A stretch of DNA of 64,000 nucleotides from Peribacillus simplex NBRC 15720 = DSM 1321 (GTDB taxonomy: Bacteria > Bacillota > Bacilli > Bacillales > DSM-1321). Below the pieces are notes generated by a model that had not been told where the DNA came from, made no database searches, and was given only the letters and a program-made list of their open reading frames with translations. Shown piece by piece: positions 51,157 through 60,939 of the stretch. Location of the stretch: positions 4,792,001 through 4,856,000 of the forward strand of contig NZ_CP017704.1 in assembly GCF_002243645.1 (NCBI RefSeq). Direction: 5' to 3'. A program made the position numbers and the translations under genes. Numbering within the stretch: the stretch's first letter is position 1; the number at the start of each line of letters is the position of its first letter.

Positions 51157-51573
51157 ATGATTGGAATTGTGCTAACAGGACATGGTTCTTTTCCAACTGG
51201 AATGCTTGAGTCGGTCCAGTTAATTGCTGGAGAAATAAAGCAAGTAGAGGTTATTCCATTTGAAGAAGATGTAACAATTTTAGAGCAAGTTGTATTTAAA
51301 GCTATTGACAATGTGGAAACAGGATCAGGAGTGGTATGTTTTACAGACTTAGCGGGTGGAACTCCATTTAATGTGTGTTCTAGGATTGCTTCAGATAAAG
51401 ATAATATTCGGGTAGTAGCTGGAACAAACTTACCTATGTTGTTGAGCGGATTTTTTCACCGAGAACTCAGTCTCGATGCATTTATCGATAAAATCTTAAA
51501 AGATGGTAAAGAGAATATAAAGGAATTTAAAAAAATACAGCAACAAACAGAAGAAGATGTAGCTGGAATATAA
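51157..51573 (+). CDS. PTS mannose-family IIA component (AgaF-like)
   Basis: This 138-residue phosphocarrier begins MIGIVLTGHGSFPTGMLESV with the phosphorylation histidine at 9. It has DLAGGTPFNVCSRIA and a GTNLPMLL segment, all family marks. AGAGGATG is upstream. It takes phosphate from HPr and gives it to the IIB at 49018. Confidence 0.92.
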   Translation: MIGIVLTGHGSFPTGMLESVQLIAGEIKQVEVIPFEEDVTILEQVVFKAIDNVETGSGVVCFTDLAGGTPFNVCSRIASDKDNIRVVAGTNLPMLLSGFFHRELSLDAFIDKILKDGKENIKEFKKIQQQTEEDVAGI

Positions 51574-51597
51574 GCATAAAAAGGAAGCGTATATAAG

Positions 51598-52746
51598 GTG
51601 AAATATTATATCAAAGCAGAACGATATTTAATGGAGAATGAAGAAAAAACAGGTGGATATTTGCAAGTGAATAATGGATTATTTGGTGAATTTTCAGAGA
51701 CGGTTTCCACAGATTCCGATGTGTTCGATTGGAGTGGACATACAATTGCCCCGGGTTTATTTGACACTCATATTCATGGAATCAAAGGTTATGACATAAT
51801 GGACGGAACTATCGAAGCAGTTCAGGAAATCTCGAAAGCAATTTTACAACTTGGTGTTACGCGTTTTTTACCAACAACATTGACATCGTCTAAAACAGAT
51901 TTGAATCAAGCCATTTTCGCGATAACAGAAGCGGTCAGACAAGGACTGCCTGGCGCACAATCAGAAGGTATTTTTTTGGAAGGCCCCTACTTTTCCGAAC
52001 AACATAAAGGAGCACAAAATTCTATTTATTTTCGAGATCCGGATTTTAAGGAATTTCAAGAATTAAAGAGACTTTCAGAAGGAACTATTGTAAAAATTGC
52101 CCTAGCTCCTGAACGGGAAAACACGTTAGATTTTATTAAAAATGTAAGTAAAGAAGGTGTATTTGTCTGCATAGCACATACGAACGCAAGTCATGATTGC
52201 TGTAAGAAGGCTATTAATGCGGGTGCCCAAAACTTTGTCCATTTATTTAACGGCATGTCAGGATTACATCATCGTAACCCAGGTGTGGTAGGTGCGGCAT
52301 TAACGGATTCTAACACATTTGCTGAATTAATTTGTGATGGTTTTCATGTACATCCAGACATTGCAACATTGGCATTACATGTTAAAGGGGACAAGCTTGT
52401 CCTAATTACGGACTGTATGCGCGCAGGGTTAATGCCTGATGGAGAGTATCAACTAGGTGAATTCACTGTTGTAATGAAAGATGGTATGGCTCGAACAGAA
52501 ACAGGATCTTTAGCTGGTAGCACTTTGAAATTAATTGATGGAGTCAAAAATTTAAAAAGTTGGAGTAGTGAACCACTGTATAAAATATGGCACAGTGCTT
52601 CATTATCACCAGCAGCAAGCATAGGAAAAGATAAGAAATTCGGTAGCCTATCAAGTGGGAAAATAGCTGATTACGTGATCCTGAATAAGAAGTTAGATGT
52701 TCAAGCCACAGCTGTTGATGGTGTAGTCAGGTATAGAAGAGGTTGA
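51598..52746 (+). CDS. agaA: N-acetylhexosamine-6-phosphate deacetylase (AgaA/NagA family)
   Basis: This 382-residue TIM-barrel amidohydrolase has metal-site motif PGLFDTHIHGIKGYDIMDG, the Glu ligand in EGIFLEGPYFSEQHKGAQ, FVHLFNGMSGLHHRNPGVVG, and the catalytic Asp in KLVLITDCMRAGLMPDG. It ends GKIADYVILNKKLDVQATAV. Given PTS and AgaS in the same locus, deacetylation of GalNAc-6-P to GalN-6-P is the likely task. GlcNAc-6-P cannot be excluded. GTG start after AAAAGGAAG, 24 bases after IIA. It is probably the functional replacement of the deleted copy at 45809. The gene symbol follows context. Confidence 0.85.
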   Translation: MKYYIKAERYLMENEEKTGGYLQVNNGLFGEFSETVSTDSDVFDWSGHTIAPGLFDTHIHGIKGYDIMDGTIEAVQEISKAILQLGVTRFLPTTLTSSKTDLNQAIFAITEAVRQGLPGAQSEGIFLEGPYFSEQHKGAQNSIYFRDPDFKEFQELKRLSEGTIVKIALAPERENTLDFIKNVSKEGVFVCIAHTNASHDCCKKAINAGAQNFVHLFNGMSGLHHRNPGVVGAALTDSNTFAELICDGFHVHPDIATLALHVKGDKLVLITDCMRAGLMPDGEYQLGEFTVVMKDGMARTETGSLAGSTLKLIDGVKNLKSWSSEPLYKIWHSASLSPAASIGKDKKFGSLSSGKIADYVILNKKLDVQATAVDGVVRYRRG

Positions 52747-52841
52747 AATGAAGAAGATGCTATTAAAAAATACGCTACGGCTTAACCATCAGCACACCTT
52801 TTTTCTTTGAATAATTAATATTTGTAGGGGAGGTTTATAAA

Positions 52842-55800
52842 ATGAAGATTGCTAATAATCTTAAAAAAATTGCAAGCTTGTTTTTATTAGTCATCCTATG
52901 GTTAACTATGGCTCCTTTAACTGGCAAAGCCTTGGACGATCATAGTGTAAATAATTCGACTGTTTCTAATGAAACGTTTAAGAAAATTGGTCTAGTAACG
53001 AAAATCATAAGAGACGGAAATGATGTATATCTTGATTTTTCAACAGGTGAAAAAATAAAAATTAGTTTCCTTAAGGATAACCTATTTAGATTACACTTGG
53101 ATCCAGCAGGAGATTTTCCGGAATATCCGACTCCGAATAAACCAGATCACGTCACAAGGATAATTGACAAAAATGTGAGCGATTACAATAAAAAATACGG
53201 AAAAATAAATGTAAAGGTTAATAAAAGCGATGCTAATTTTTATAAGATTTCTACAAAATCTATAGAGTTAAGAATTGAAATAGCTACTTCAAAGATGAGC
53301 TTATATGATAAAACTAAATCCAAAGTTCTTTGGAGTGAAAAAGAGCCGCTTAAATATAATAATGAAAGAACATTGCAAACTCTTGATACAAAAGCTAATG
53401 AATATTTTTATGGTGGCGGACAACAAAATGGATACTATTCGCATAAAGACACTTCAATAAATATTGCGATTGGTGGTGGTTGGGATGCAGGTGCTGCTTC
53501 CAGTCCAGTTCCATTTTATTTAAGTACTGAAGGATATGGTGTAATGCGTAATACGTTTAAGCCAGGAGTTTATAATTTTTCAAAGACAGCCACCTTTTCT
53601 CATGATGAAAAAAGATTTGATGCTTATTATTTTGTAGAAGATTCAATTCCAGAGATCATTGGTGAATATACGGAGCTAACCGGTAAAGCTGCTCTTATGC
53701 CGAAATATGGGTTTTATTTAGGAAAGGCGGATTGCTTTAATGGAACTCATAATGGTCATAAGGACCAAAGAACACTATTAAAAAATGGACTAAATAATTT
53801 AAATGAATATGGCAGTAATGATATGCCTCTAGGTTGGTTCCTACCAAATGATGGGTATGGTTGTGGTTATGGCGGATTAGACAATTTAAAGAGTTTTGTT
53901 GAAGAAGCTAATGCGAAAGATGTTGAGGTAGGCTTATGGACACAAAGTAATCTATATCCTGATCCTGGTTTGCCAGAGGATAGCCCTTTACGCAGAGATC
54001 TTGACGGTGAAGTTCAAGCTGGTGTAAGAGCAATTAAGACTGATGTTGCATGGGTTGGACAAGGTTATTCAATGGCTTTAAATGCAACTCGTCAAGCAGC
54101 AGAAGGAATACAAAAAGCAGAAAACTCCCAAGGGGCACGTCCTTTCGTCATTTCTCTTGATGGATGGGCAGGTACGCAACGTTACGCATCATTATGGTCT
54201 GGTGACCAATATGGCGGAGATTGGGAATATATAAGAATGCATATCCCAACATACATTGGAGCTGGCTTATCAGGAAATCCAAATGTAGGTTCAGATATGG
54301 ATGGTATATTTGGAGGAGATAAGGTCATCCAGACACGAGATTACCAATGGAAGGCATTCACTCCTATTCAAATAGATATGGATGGATGGGCATCTTCAGG
54401 TGACGATTATAGTAAGTCGAAAAATCCTTGGAATTATGGAGAACCATATGCATCCATTAATAGAATGTATCTAAAATTGAAGGCTCAAATGATGCCATAC
54501 ATTTATACGATCGCAGAAGAATCAACATCAAAATCAATGCCTATGATAAGAGGGATGATGTTAGAATACCCGAATGATCCTTATACGTATGGTACAGAAA
54601 CACAATATCAATATATGTGGGGACCTAATTTATTAGTGGCACCAGTATATAATGAAAATGATCATACAGCCGGTGTTAGGAACGGAATTTACCTTCCTGA
54701 TGAGAATCAAATTTGGATCGATTATTTTACAGGCGATCAGTATAAAGGTGGTTCAGTCATCAATAATTTTAGTGCTCCATTATGGAAGACCCCTGTATTT
54801 GTTAAGGCTGGTGCCATTATTCCAATGTCACCTGAAAACAATTCCATTAATCAATTGGATGGCTCTGATAATAGAATATTTGACGTATACCCATCTGGTA
54901 AATCAAAATTTACATTATATGAAGATGATGGGAAAACCAATGAATATAAAAAGGATAAAAACACTAGAACCAATATCACCTCAGATGTTAAAGGTGAAAG
55001 GGTTGTTATAACTGTTGGGAAGGCAAAAGGAAAAGGATATACTGGCATAGTTAGGAATAGAGGTACAGAATTCATTGTAAATACACGTAAAAATCCAAAG
55101 AAAGTATCTGTTAAAGTTGGAGGTAAAGATGTTGTATTAAGAAAAGTCACAACGGAAGAAGAATACAAAAGTTCTGATAATGTGTATTTCTTTAATGAAA
55201 ATCCATCCTTTAATAAATATTCCACAAAGGGTTCAGAATTTGAAAAAACGAAGATAACTACATCACCTAAACTCTATGTTAAGGTTGGGAAAACCAATGT
55301 TTCAGCTAATACCATTAAATTAATGGTAGACGGTTTCAATAATACCCAAGTTAAGGATGTAGTGGATGAAGAAGTACCAAATGTTCCTACAGGCCTGGGA
55401 GCAAAAGATGAAAATATTACGGATAAAAGTATCAAATTAAATTGGGATGAAGTTGATGGTAAGAATACTTATGATTTATTGATTAATGGCGTAATCTATA
55501 CAAATGTGTTTAAGGCAACCGATAGTGAACAAGTACCTTTCTATATTCATTCAGGATTAACAGCTGATACAGAATATTCATACAGAGTCAGAGCAGCAAA
55601 CTCAAAGGGAGTATCAAATTGGAGTGATGAAGTTAAGGCTAGAACAAAGCTTGATCGGTATCGAAACGTACCTAAGAATATGACAGCAAAAGCAAGTAGT
55701 GAACAACCGGGCAGCGAAGGATCTAAAGCTGTAGATGGTGACGATAATACTTTATGGCATACTGAATGGTCTGATGGAAATGTATTACCTCATACCTATG

Positions 55801-56762
55801 AAATTGATATGAAGTTAGCTTACCAATTAGATAAGCTAGAGTATCTTCCAAGACCTGATGCTGGAAATGGAACCATCTTAAAATATAATTTAGATGTCAG
55901 TTTAGATGGTAAAACTTACAAAAATATTATCACTAATGGAACATTCGAAAGAAATAAAGATGTTAAAACCATTTCCTTTAACGATAACGTGACAGCTAGA
56001 TATATTAAGTTGACAATTACTGATGCTGTAGGAAGATTTGGTTCTGCTCAAGAATTTAGACCATATAAAAAAGATAAAACAGTAGGAACGGTTGTGGGTG
56101 AAAATATACCAAATGGTGCAATTGATGATGAAGATCTACTATTTTTTGCTAGCTACATGGGTGTTGATAAAACAGATACAGCATGGGATCAGGTATCAAA
56201 GGTTGATATTAATTACAATGGGGTAATTGATGCTTATGATTTAATGTATGTAGCAGGAAAACTGGGAAAAACACCACTTATAGCAACAGGTAGGCCAATT
56301 GATGGTTTAATAGATATTAGACCTAGTAAACAACAGTTAAAGGCAGGAGAAGAATTTTTATTAGAAATAATTGGAATAGGATTAAAGGATATCAATGCCT
56401 TTAATTTAGAGTTGAAGTTAGATCCGAATAAATATGAATTGGTTAAAGAATGTCAAGCAGATGGTACATGTGATTCAAGTATTGTTCAACCAACCAATGT
56501 AACTAAGGGTATGTTAAATTACTCTATACTTGGAGGTATAGGAAATACAGAACAACGGATTATGGCGGCATTTTCCAATAAAGGATCTCAACAAACATTA
56601 GAGGGTAAAAATGCATTAGCCACCATAAGGCTAAAGGCTAAAAAAGATATTGATTTTGATATGCCAATAACAAGGTCCTTACTGGTTAATACAGCTTTTG
56701 ACTCAATAGATAAAATTGGAGAAGTATTAATTCCAGGTGAAGAACCAGGTGAGATAGACTAA
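52842..56762 (+). CDS. secreted multimodular GH31 glycosidase, possibly alpha-N-acetylgalactosaminidase
   Basis: This 1306-residue exported enzyme has a signal peptide (residues 1-30, LFLLVILWLTMAPLTGKA). An N-terminal beta-sandwich (40-285) precedes the GH31 barrel: GGGWDAGAASSPVPFYLSTE, GLWTQSNLYPDPG, AGVRAIKTDVAWVGQGYSMA with probable nucleophile Asp 401, and YASLWSGDQYGGDWEYIR with probable acid/base Asp 455. A C-terminal beta domain follows, then FN3 (about 846-935), an F5/8C/CBM32-like module (about 940-1080), a dockerin-like pair of calcium loops (NGAIDDEDLLFFASYM; DINYNGVIDAYDLMYVAGKL) and a cohesin-like domain to the end. GH31 enzymes with this plan and FN3/CBM32 modules include alpha-GalNAc'ases acting on O-glycans, and the preceding PTS/aga genes agree. 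No sortase signal is present. AGGGGAGG precedes the ATG. Confidence 0.85.
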   Translation: MKIANNLKKIASLFLLVILWLTMAPLTGKALDDHSVNNSTVSNETFKKIGLVTKIIRDGNDVYLDFSTGEKIKISFLKDNLFRLHLDPAGDFPEYPTPNKPDHVTRIIDKNVSDYNKKYGKINVKVNKSDANFYKISTKSIELRIEIATSKMSLYDKTKSKVLWSEKEPLKYNNERTLQTLDTKANEYFYGGGQQNGYYSHKDTSINIAIGGGWDAGAASSPVPFYLSTEGYGVMRNTFKPGVYNFSKTATFSHDEKRFDAYYFVEDSIPEIIGEYTELTGKAALMPKYGFYLGKADCFNGTHNGHKDQRTLLKNGLNNLNEYGSNDMPLGWFLPNDGYGCGYGGLDNLKSFVEEANAKDVEVGLWTQSNLYPDPGLPEDSPLRRDLDGEVQAGVRAIKTDVAWVGQGYSMALNATRQAAEGIQKAENSQGARPFVISLDGWAGTQRYASLWSGDQYGGDWEYIRMHIPTYIGAGLSGNPNVGSDMDGIFGGDKVIQTRDYQWKAFTPIQIDMDGWASSGDDYSKSKNPWNYGEPYASINRMYLKLKAQMMPYIYTIAEESTSKSMPMIRGMMLEYPNDPYTYGTETQYQYMWGPNLLVAPVYNENDHTAGVRNGIYLPDENQIWIDYFTGDQYKGGSVINNFSAPLWKTPVFVKAGAIIPMSPENNSINQLDGSDNRIFDVYPSGKSKFTLYEDDGKTNEYKKDKNTRTNITSDVKGERVVITVGKAKGKGYTGIVRNRGTEFIVNTRKNPKKVSVKVGGKDVVLRKVTTEEEYKSSDNVYFFNENPSFNKYSTKGSEFEKTKITTSPKLYVKVGKTNVSANTIKLMVDGFNNTQVKDVVDEEVPNVPTGLGAKDENITDKSIKLNWDEVDGKNTYDLLINGVIYTNVFKATDSEQVPFYIHSGLTADTEYSYRVRAANSKGVSNWSDEVKARTKLDRYRNVPKNMTAKASSEQPGSEGSKAVDGDDNTLWHTEWSDGNVLPHTYEIDMKLAYQLDKLEYLPRPDAGNGTILKYNLDVSLDGKTYKNIITNGTFERNKDVKTISFNDNVTARYIKLTITDAVGRFGSAQEFRPYKKDKTVGTVVGENIPNGAIDDEDLLFFASYMGVDKTDTAWDQVSKVDINYNGVIDAYDLMYVAGKLGKTPLIATGRPIDGLIDIRPSKQQLKAGEEFLLEIIGIGLKDINAFNLELKLDPNKYELVKECQADGTCDSSIVQPTNVTKGMLNYSILGGIGNTEQRIMAAFSNKGSQQTLEGKNALATIRLKAKKDIDFDMPITRSLLVNTAFDSIDKIGEVLIPGEEPGEID

Positions 56763-57090
56763 CCTGAAGAGCAAAAGGCATTATTATTAACGAAAAATGG
56801 ATAGATCTTACTGTACGAATTAGAAAAAATGCAAGGTGTAGCTGCCGCTTTTGACAAACATATAGATGGAGATCTACGTGAGGGTTCATTGGACGAATTG
56901 AAATGGAGCATAACATCTGAAGATGGAATTTCACTACCTTTGAGGAATCACATACAGGTCCTATTATCTATCTGTTGCTGAAGTTCAATTAACAGCTAAA
57001 ATAGTACTTACCTGTAATAATGGTATTAGAATTCAAAATAAAAGAGACCGAGGCAATAAGCAAAGAGTGGCACCTAAAATGAAAGATTTA
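56763..57090 (+). pseudogene. decayed coding sequence after the GH31 gene
   Basis: Protein-like stretches continue past the GH31 stop in two frames: LYELEKMQGVAAAFDKHIDG then DLREGSLDELKWSITSEDG (about 56811-56928), and YYLSVAEVQLTAKIVLTCNN (about 56960-57020), ending at a TAA near 57096. They may be an extra C-terminal module lost by nonsense and frameshift. The family is not identifiable. Confidence 0.4.
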
Positions 57091-57111
57091 AAATAAATAA
57101 TAATGTGTACC

Positions 57112-57151
57112 AGCCACTTCTCTAAGTATTAAGGGAGTGGCTATTTTTTTT
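57112..57151 (+). terminator. rho-independent terminator ending the GalNAc locus
   Basis: AGCCACTTC.CT and AGGGAGTGGCT arms are followed by a run of eight T after one A. Confidence 0.8.
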
Positions 57152-57544
57152 ATTAGTATGCAATGACAAATACACTAACTATATTTTCCTTTTTTAAAGG
57201 GTAAAACTCATGTCACTTATGATATTATAGTGTTCATTTCCTTAAAGGGGTAGAGTCAGGAAAATGCGGATTTACAACGTTAAGGAAATCCAAATATAGA
57301 AGTAAATAATGTAATTAAAGTGCATTTTTATATACTAATTAATAATATAAAGTTAATTATTATTTAGGTAGCCTAGCTTAAATCCAGAAAAGGGCGCTTG
57401 AATTTAATAAAAGGAAAGCACATATTATACGTGACTAATATGTGCTCTTCTTTATTTTATAGGAATTTATAATGTAGGTCTTGAAATCTAATGCTCTAAT
57501 ACCATTCACTTTGTTTTGAAGGTATCTTGATTAAGGAAGTTGAA
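57152..57544. other. AT-rich intergenic stretch with one hairpin
   Basis: No gene seen. The only structure is an inverted repeat AGCACATATTA/TAATATGTGCT at 57418-57446 flanked by A- and T-rich sequence, possibly a terminator for the small minus-strand gene that follows. Confidence 0.5.
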
Positions 57545-57715
57545 TTAAAACGGATACCCATTTAATCCTGTGCCAAAAAGATCGAATTCAGGATCTTTTG
57601 ACGGAGTTATTGGAGGGGCTTCGGATCGCCCTATTGAAGAGTTGAAAACAGCCTTACCTTCAACTGACTCTACAGAGTTTTCGTCATTCTCTTTATGCAA
57701 TGGGTTATCAATCAT
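57545..57715 (-). CDS. small protein of unknown function (56 residues)
   Basis: AAAAGGAG precedes a TTG (57721) and an ATG (57715) that open a 56-residue hydrophilic protein: MIDNPLHKENDENSVESVEG at the start, then NSSIGRSEAPPITPSKD and FDLFGTGLNGYPF at the end. The Pro-rich middle and aromatic, Gly-rich tail look like a genuine, selected sequence. The opposite strand also has an open frame over the same bases but lacks a ribosome site. I recognise no family. It lies alone between the GalNAc locus and a PHP phosphatase. Confidence 0.55.
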   Translation of the reverse strand: MIDNPLHKENDENSVESVEGKAVFNSSIGRSEAPPITPSKDPEFDLFGTGLNGYPF

Positions 57716-57939
57716 ACCCAAATCAACTCCTTTTAATAAGATTAACGAATGGAAAGTTATAAATTCCCTGAATATTTTGATTTTGTGCTAAAAAATATGG
57801 CGATGACTGGGATTCGTTGAAATGAACGGGTAAGAACTTGTAAGCAATCGTGCTAAAATTTTTATTACAGAATGCATAATGATTATTTTATGTTCATAAA
57901 AAAGATTGGTACCGATTCTTTGATCAGATAAGGGGTGTA

Positions 57940-58122
57940 ATGAAATTCCAAGCACGATTCATTATCGATTCCTGTCCACGAATTATTTTTTGTGCTTCGG
58001 CCTTCGTAGTAGCAAAAGGATTGAAAAACATCATTCCATTCGTCCGATACAAATTGTTACAGGACGCTCAAGCGATTGGACAAGTTCTATTCCTTTTGAC
58101 TAAGAAGATCAAAGTGGAGTGA
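57940..58122 (+). CDS. possible 60-residue protein, uncertain
   Basis: ATG with AAGGGGTG upstream opens a 60-residue basic frame with a hydrophobic stretch (RIIFCASAFVVAKGLKNIIP). Its last 14 bases overlap the end of the convergent PHP-phosphatase gene. Nothing confirms that it is expressed, and it may be a chance frame. Confidence 0.3.
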   Translation: MKFQARFIIDSCPRIIFCASAFVVAKGLKNIIPFVRYKLLQDAQAIGQVLFLLTKKIKVE

Positions 58123-58927
58123 GAATCCTTTGCTTGTTAACAAAGTAAGCCCACTCAGAAAAGCCGATCTTCTTTAGTCTTTTTTTAACTAGTTCAAATT
58201 CATCTCCAATACGTTCAGGTGTATGCGAATCTGATCCAAATGTTACCTTCACATTATAGAAAAGAGCTCGTTCTAAAATGTCATCTGCTGGATACCACCC
58301 ACCACAATCTTTTGTTTTACCAGAGGTATTAATCTCAATGGCGATATCTTCCTGACTAATGATTTTTAACGTTTTTTCAATACTGTCTGTTTCAATGGAT
58401 GAAAAGGCTGGATAAAACCCTTTCATTGCATCAATATGTCCTAAGATTTGAAACATTCCGCTTTTTGCAGATTTCTGTATTAATTCATAGTATTCATCCT
58501 TTATTCTTGACTGTTCTTTAGTGGTTAAACCATTCCAACGCTCTTTTTTAAAAATGCTAATGTCTTGAACATAATGAACAGATCCAATTATGTAGTCAAA
58601 AGGATGTAAAAGAAATTGATGACGGTAGACTTCAATGTGTTCAGGGAAGAAATCACTTTCCATTCCTAATAACACGTGAATTTTACCTTCATATTTCTTT
58701 TTTAAGCGAAGTACTTCCTCAATATAAGGGACAAGTTCACTTTTTGCCATTGCAATCGTTGGGTAGAGATGGTCGTCCTCACTATAAAAATATGGAGAAT
58801 GATCAGAAATCCCAATATATTGCAAGCCGTATTCAATGGCTTGCTTTACATAATCCTCAATTGTGCCGATAGCATGTCCACAGCGCTGGTGGTGAGTGTG
58901 CAGATCAAATTTTATTGAATTCGTCAT
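58109..58927 (-). CDS. histidinol-phosphatase-like PHP-domain phosphatase (HisK/HisJ family)
   Basis: This 272-residue TIM-like PHP hydrolase has metal-binding motifs in order: FDLHTHHQRCGHA, GISDHSPYF, the Glu in LLGMESDFFPEH, IIGSVHYV, LGHIDAMKGF and FGSDSHTPERIG. All match the trinuclear-metal site of HisJ-type histidinol phosphatases. It dephosphorylates histidinol-P or a related phosphoester. No other his genes are near, so the true substrate is open. GGAGGG and AAGGAA stand upstream of the ATG. Confidence 0.88.
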   Translation of the reverse strand: MTNSIKFDLHTHHQRCGHAIGTIEDYVKQAIEYGLQYIGISDHSPYFYSEDDHLYPTIAMAKSELVPYIEEVLRLKKKYEGKIHVLLGMESDFFPEHIEVYRHQFLLHPFDYIIGSVHYVQDISIFKKERWNGLTTKEQSRIKDEYYELIQKSAKSGMFQILGHIDAMKGFYPAFSSIETDSIEKTLKIISQEDIAIEINTSGKTKDCGGWYPADDILERALFYNVKVTFGSDSHTPERIGDEFELVKKRLKKIGFSEWAYFVNKQRILTPL

Positions 58928-59206
58928 TTCCTTAAGCCCTCCTAAAATGAACCAGAATGTCTTGTTTTATCATATCCAAAATTCCACTCTTTCTCACAAA
59001 TTGAAAGAAGATTTATACCTTCCTTAAATCTGCCTGGGAAACATGAAAAAAGCTTGGTGCTGCCCCTCGAAAACAAATTTCTATTTTACGGATTTAATTT
59101 AATGCATATCAATTAAATATATTTTAGTACGAGTAATTGTATAAATGTTGAATTTCCTAGACAAACTAGAATGTTCAAATATGTAAAAGGAAAGGAAAGA
59201 TACAGA

Positions 59207-59842
59207 ATGACAAAGGTATTGTACATCACAGCTCATCCTCATGATGACAAACAATCTTACAGTATGGCCGTTGGAAAAGCTTTTATTGACACTTATAAAG
59301 AAGTAAATCCTAGTCATGAAATAGTGAATATTGACCTTTATAAAGAAAATATTCCTCAAATTGATGTAGATGTTTTCAGTGGTTGGGGGAAACTTCAATC
59401 TGGAAAGGGCTTTGAAGACCTTTCGTCCGAAGAGAAAGCAAAAGTTAGTCGACTCTCAGAGTTATGTGAGCAATTTATAGCTGCCGATAAATATATATTT
59501 GTAACACCTTTATGGAATTTTTCATTCCCACCAGTAATGAAAGCATATATTGATTCCGTTGCTGTTGCAGGTAAATCATTTAAATACACCGAACAAGGCC
59601 CAGTTGGTCTTTTGACTGATAAGAAAGCCTTGCATATTCAAGCTCGTGGTGGTATTTATTCAGAAGGACCAGCAGCTGAAATGGAAATGGGTCACCGATA
59701 TCTAAATATCATTATGCAATTCTTCGGAGTGCCTTCCTTTGAAGGTGTATTCGTTGAAGGACATGCAGCAATGCCTGATAAAGCACAAGAAATAAAAGAA
59801 AATGCTATTGCACGATCAAAAGATTTAGCCTCTACTTTTTAA
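59207..59842 (+). CDS. FMN-dependent NADH-azoreductase
   Basis: This 211-residue flavodoxin-fold enzyme of the AzoR family has [20 protein letters not shown], the FMN-phosphate loop region, then [39 protein letters not shown] and [20 protein letters not shown]. It reduces quinones or azo compounds with NADH and protects against thiol and quinone stress. ATG 59207 follows AGGAAAGGAAAG; a 12-codon longer frame lacks a site. Monocistronic with its own terminator. Confidence 0.92.
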   Translation: MTKVLYITAHPHDDKQSYSMAVGKAFIDTYKEVNPSHEIVNIDLYKENIPQIDVDVFSGWGKLQSGKGFEDLSSEEKAKVSRLSELCEQFIAADKYIFVTPLWNFSFPPVMKAYIDSVAVAGKSFKYTEQGPVGLLTDKKALHIQARGGIYSEGPAAEMEMGHRYLNIIMQFFGVPSFEGVFVEGHAAMPDKAQEIKENAIARSKDLASTF

Positions 59843-59845
59843 ATC

Positions 59846-59877
59846 AAAGAGTCAACAACTTGTTGGCTCTTTTTTTG
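59846..59877 (+). terminator. rho-independent terminator of the azoreductase gene
   Basis: AAAGAGTCAACAA/TTGTTGGCTCTTT arms are followed by T. Confidence 0.85.
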
Positions 59878-60067
59878 TCATAATGAACTGGTAATAAGTG
59901 GAATGATTCTTATTTCACCAATCAGGCGCATTTCTCTAAATAAAGGAGTATGCTTTTTTATTTAGTCTGCTAGTGGTTATAGGGGGTGCCTTTGTAATAA
60001 TTATAGTGCCAAAATGTTTCCTTTGAAGTTCCCCTTTGGAATTCCCTTTTAAAAGAAATAGGGTATC

Positions 60068-60444
60068 TTGCATGAACTATCCAATAACAGTCGAATCACA
60101 ATGAAGAATTGGGAGAGCAAGTCCATTTGGCTGGTCAAGCAGCTGCATCTAGAGTTGCTAAATTAGAGGATAATGTAGTGATTGAGGGGTATAGCATTCA
60201 AGTAAATCAAGTCAAATTAGGGTGTTTTATACATGCTTATATTACTATCATTATAAAAAGCACTTATCATCAACCATATCTGACGTTCATAAAAACACAG
60301 GAACAATACATAATACATAACTATAAAATCAGTGGAGATGGTTGTTATCTTCTCGAATGCAATTTTCCATCTAATGAAGTATTAGATGAGTTTTTGGGAG
60401 ACTTAAATAGGCATGCACTACAAATTATCGATTGTTATCAATAA
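60068..60444 (+). pseudogene. Lrp/AsnC-family regulator, N-terminally degraded
   Basis: The C-terminal 110 residues are intact: GEQVHLAGQAAASRVAKLED, the rest of the HTH, then IEGYSIQVNQVKLGCFIHAY and a RAM-type effector domain with HNYKISGDGCYLLECNFPS. The first helix (LHELSNNSRITMK) is present just upstream but in another frame, separated by a one-base shift near 60107. Codons before it are interrupted by stops. No usable start codon exists, so this is a dead regulator. Confidence 0.8.
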
Positions 60445-60930
60445 ATAGGGCATCAATCAATAAAACTATAAGAATGATTTGAGATAATAAGGTAGGATAA
60501 AGAATCTGAAACAACTATTTTAAACACCGTCCGAAAAATAGGACGGCGCTATATGTGTTTTATGAAAAAAAGTTTAAATACTTTATAAAGGAGAAAAAAG
60601 GGAAAGCACCACATCTGGTATATGTTCCACCAAAGAACGTGAAAAATTTTCATTATAAATATTCTTCTAATCCGTTATAATCATTTGACCATAAGTAAAG
60701 GAAAAAAATAACGGTAGCCATCATTCTGATAAAATCCAGACCAACCTAACATCGTTCGAACAAGGAATAATATTAATCATTGTATAAAAAGTCAGAAAAA
60801 TATAAAATATATTCAAATCGGTTTTTTCTGTGATTATTTTACTGGGAACAAATTTGGCTTACTATTGTAACTACAATCTTTATTAATTATTAAATTTTTA
60901 TTTTGAAATTACATTTCTTAAAAGAAAAGA
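60445..60930. other. intergenic stretch without genes
   Basis: No coding sequence is evident. One hairpin, CACCGTCC/GGACGGCG around eight bases (60525-60548), may be the old terminator of the Lrp/AsnC gene. The rest is AT-rich. Confidence 0.6.
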
Positions 60931-60939
60931 GTGAGTTTA

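Noticed and set aside
57570..57791. 73-residue plus-strand ORF (DGVIGGASDRPIEELKTALP)
   Set aside because: It overlaps the minus-strand 56-residue gene, which has the better ribosome site and more natural protein composition.
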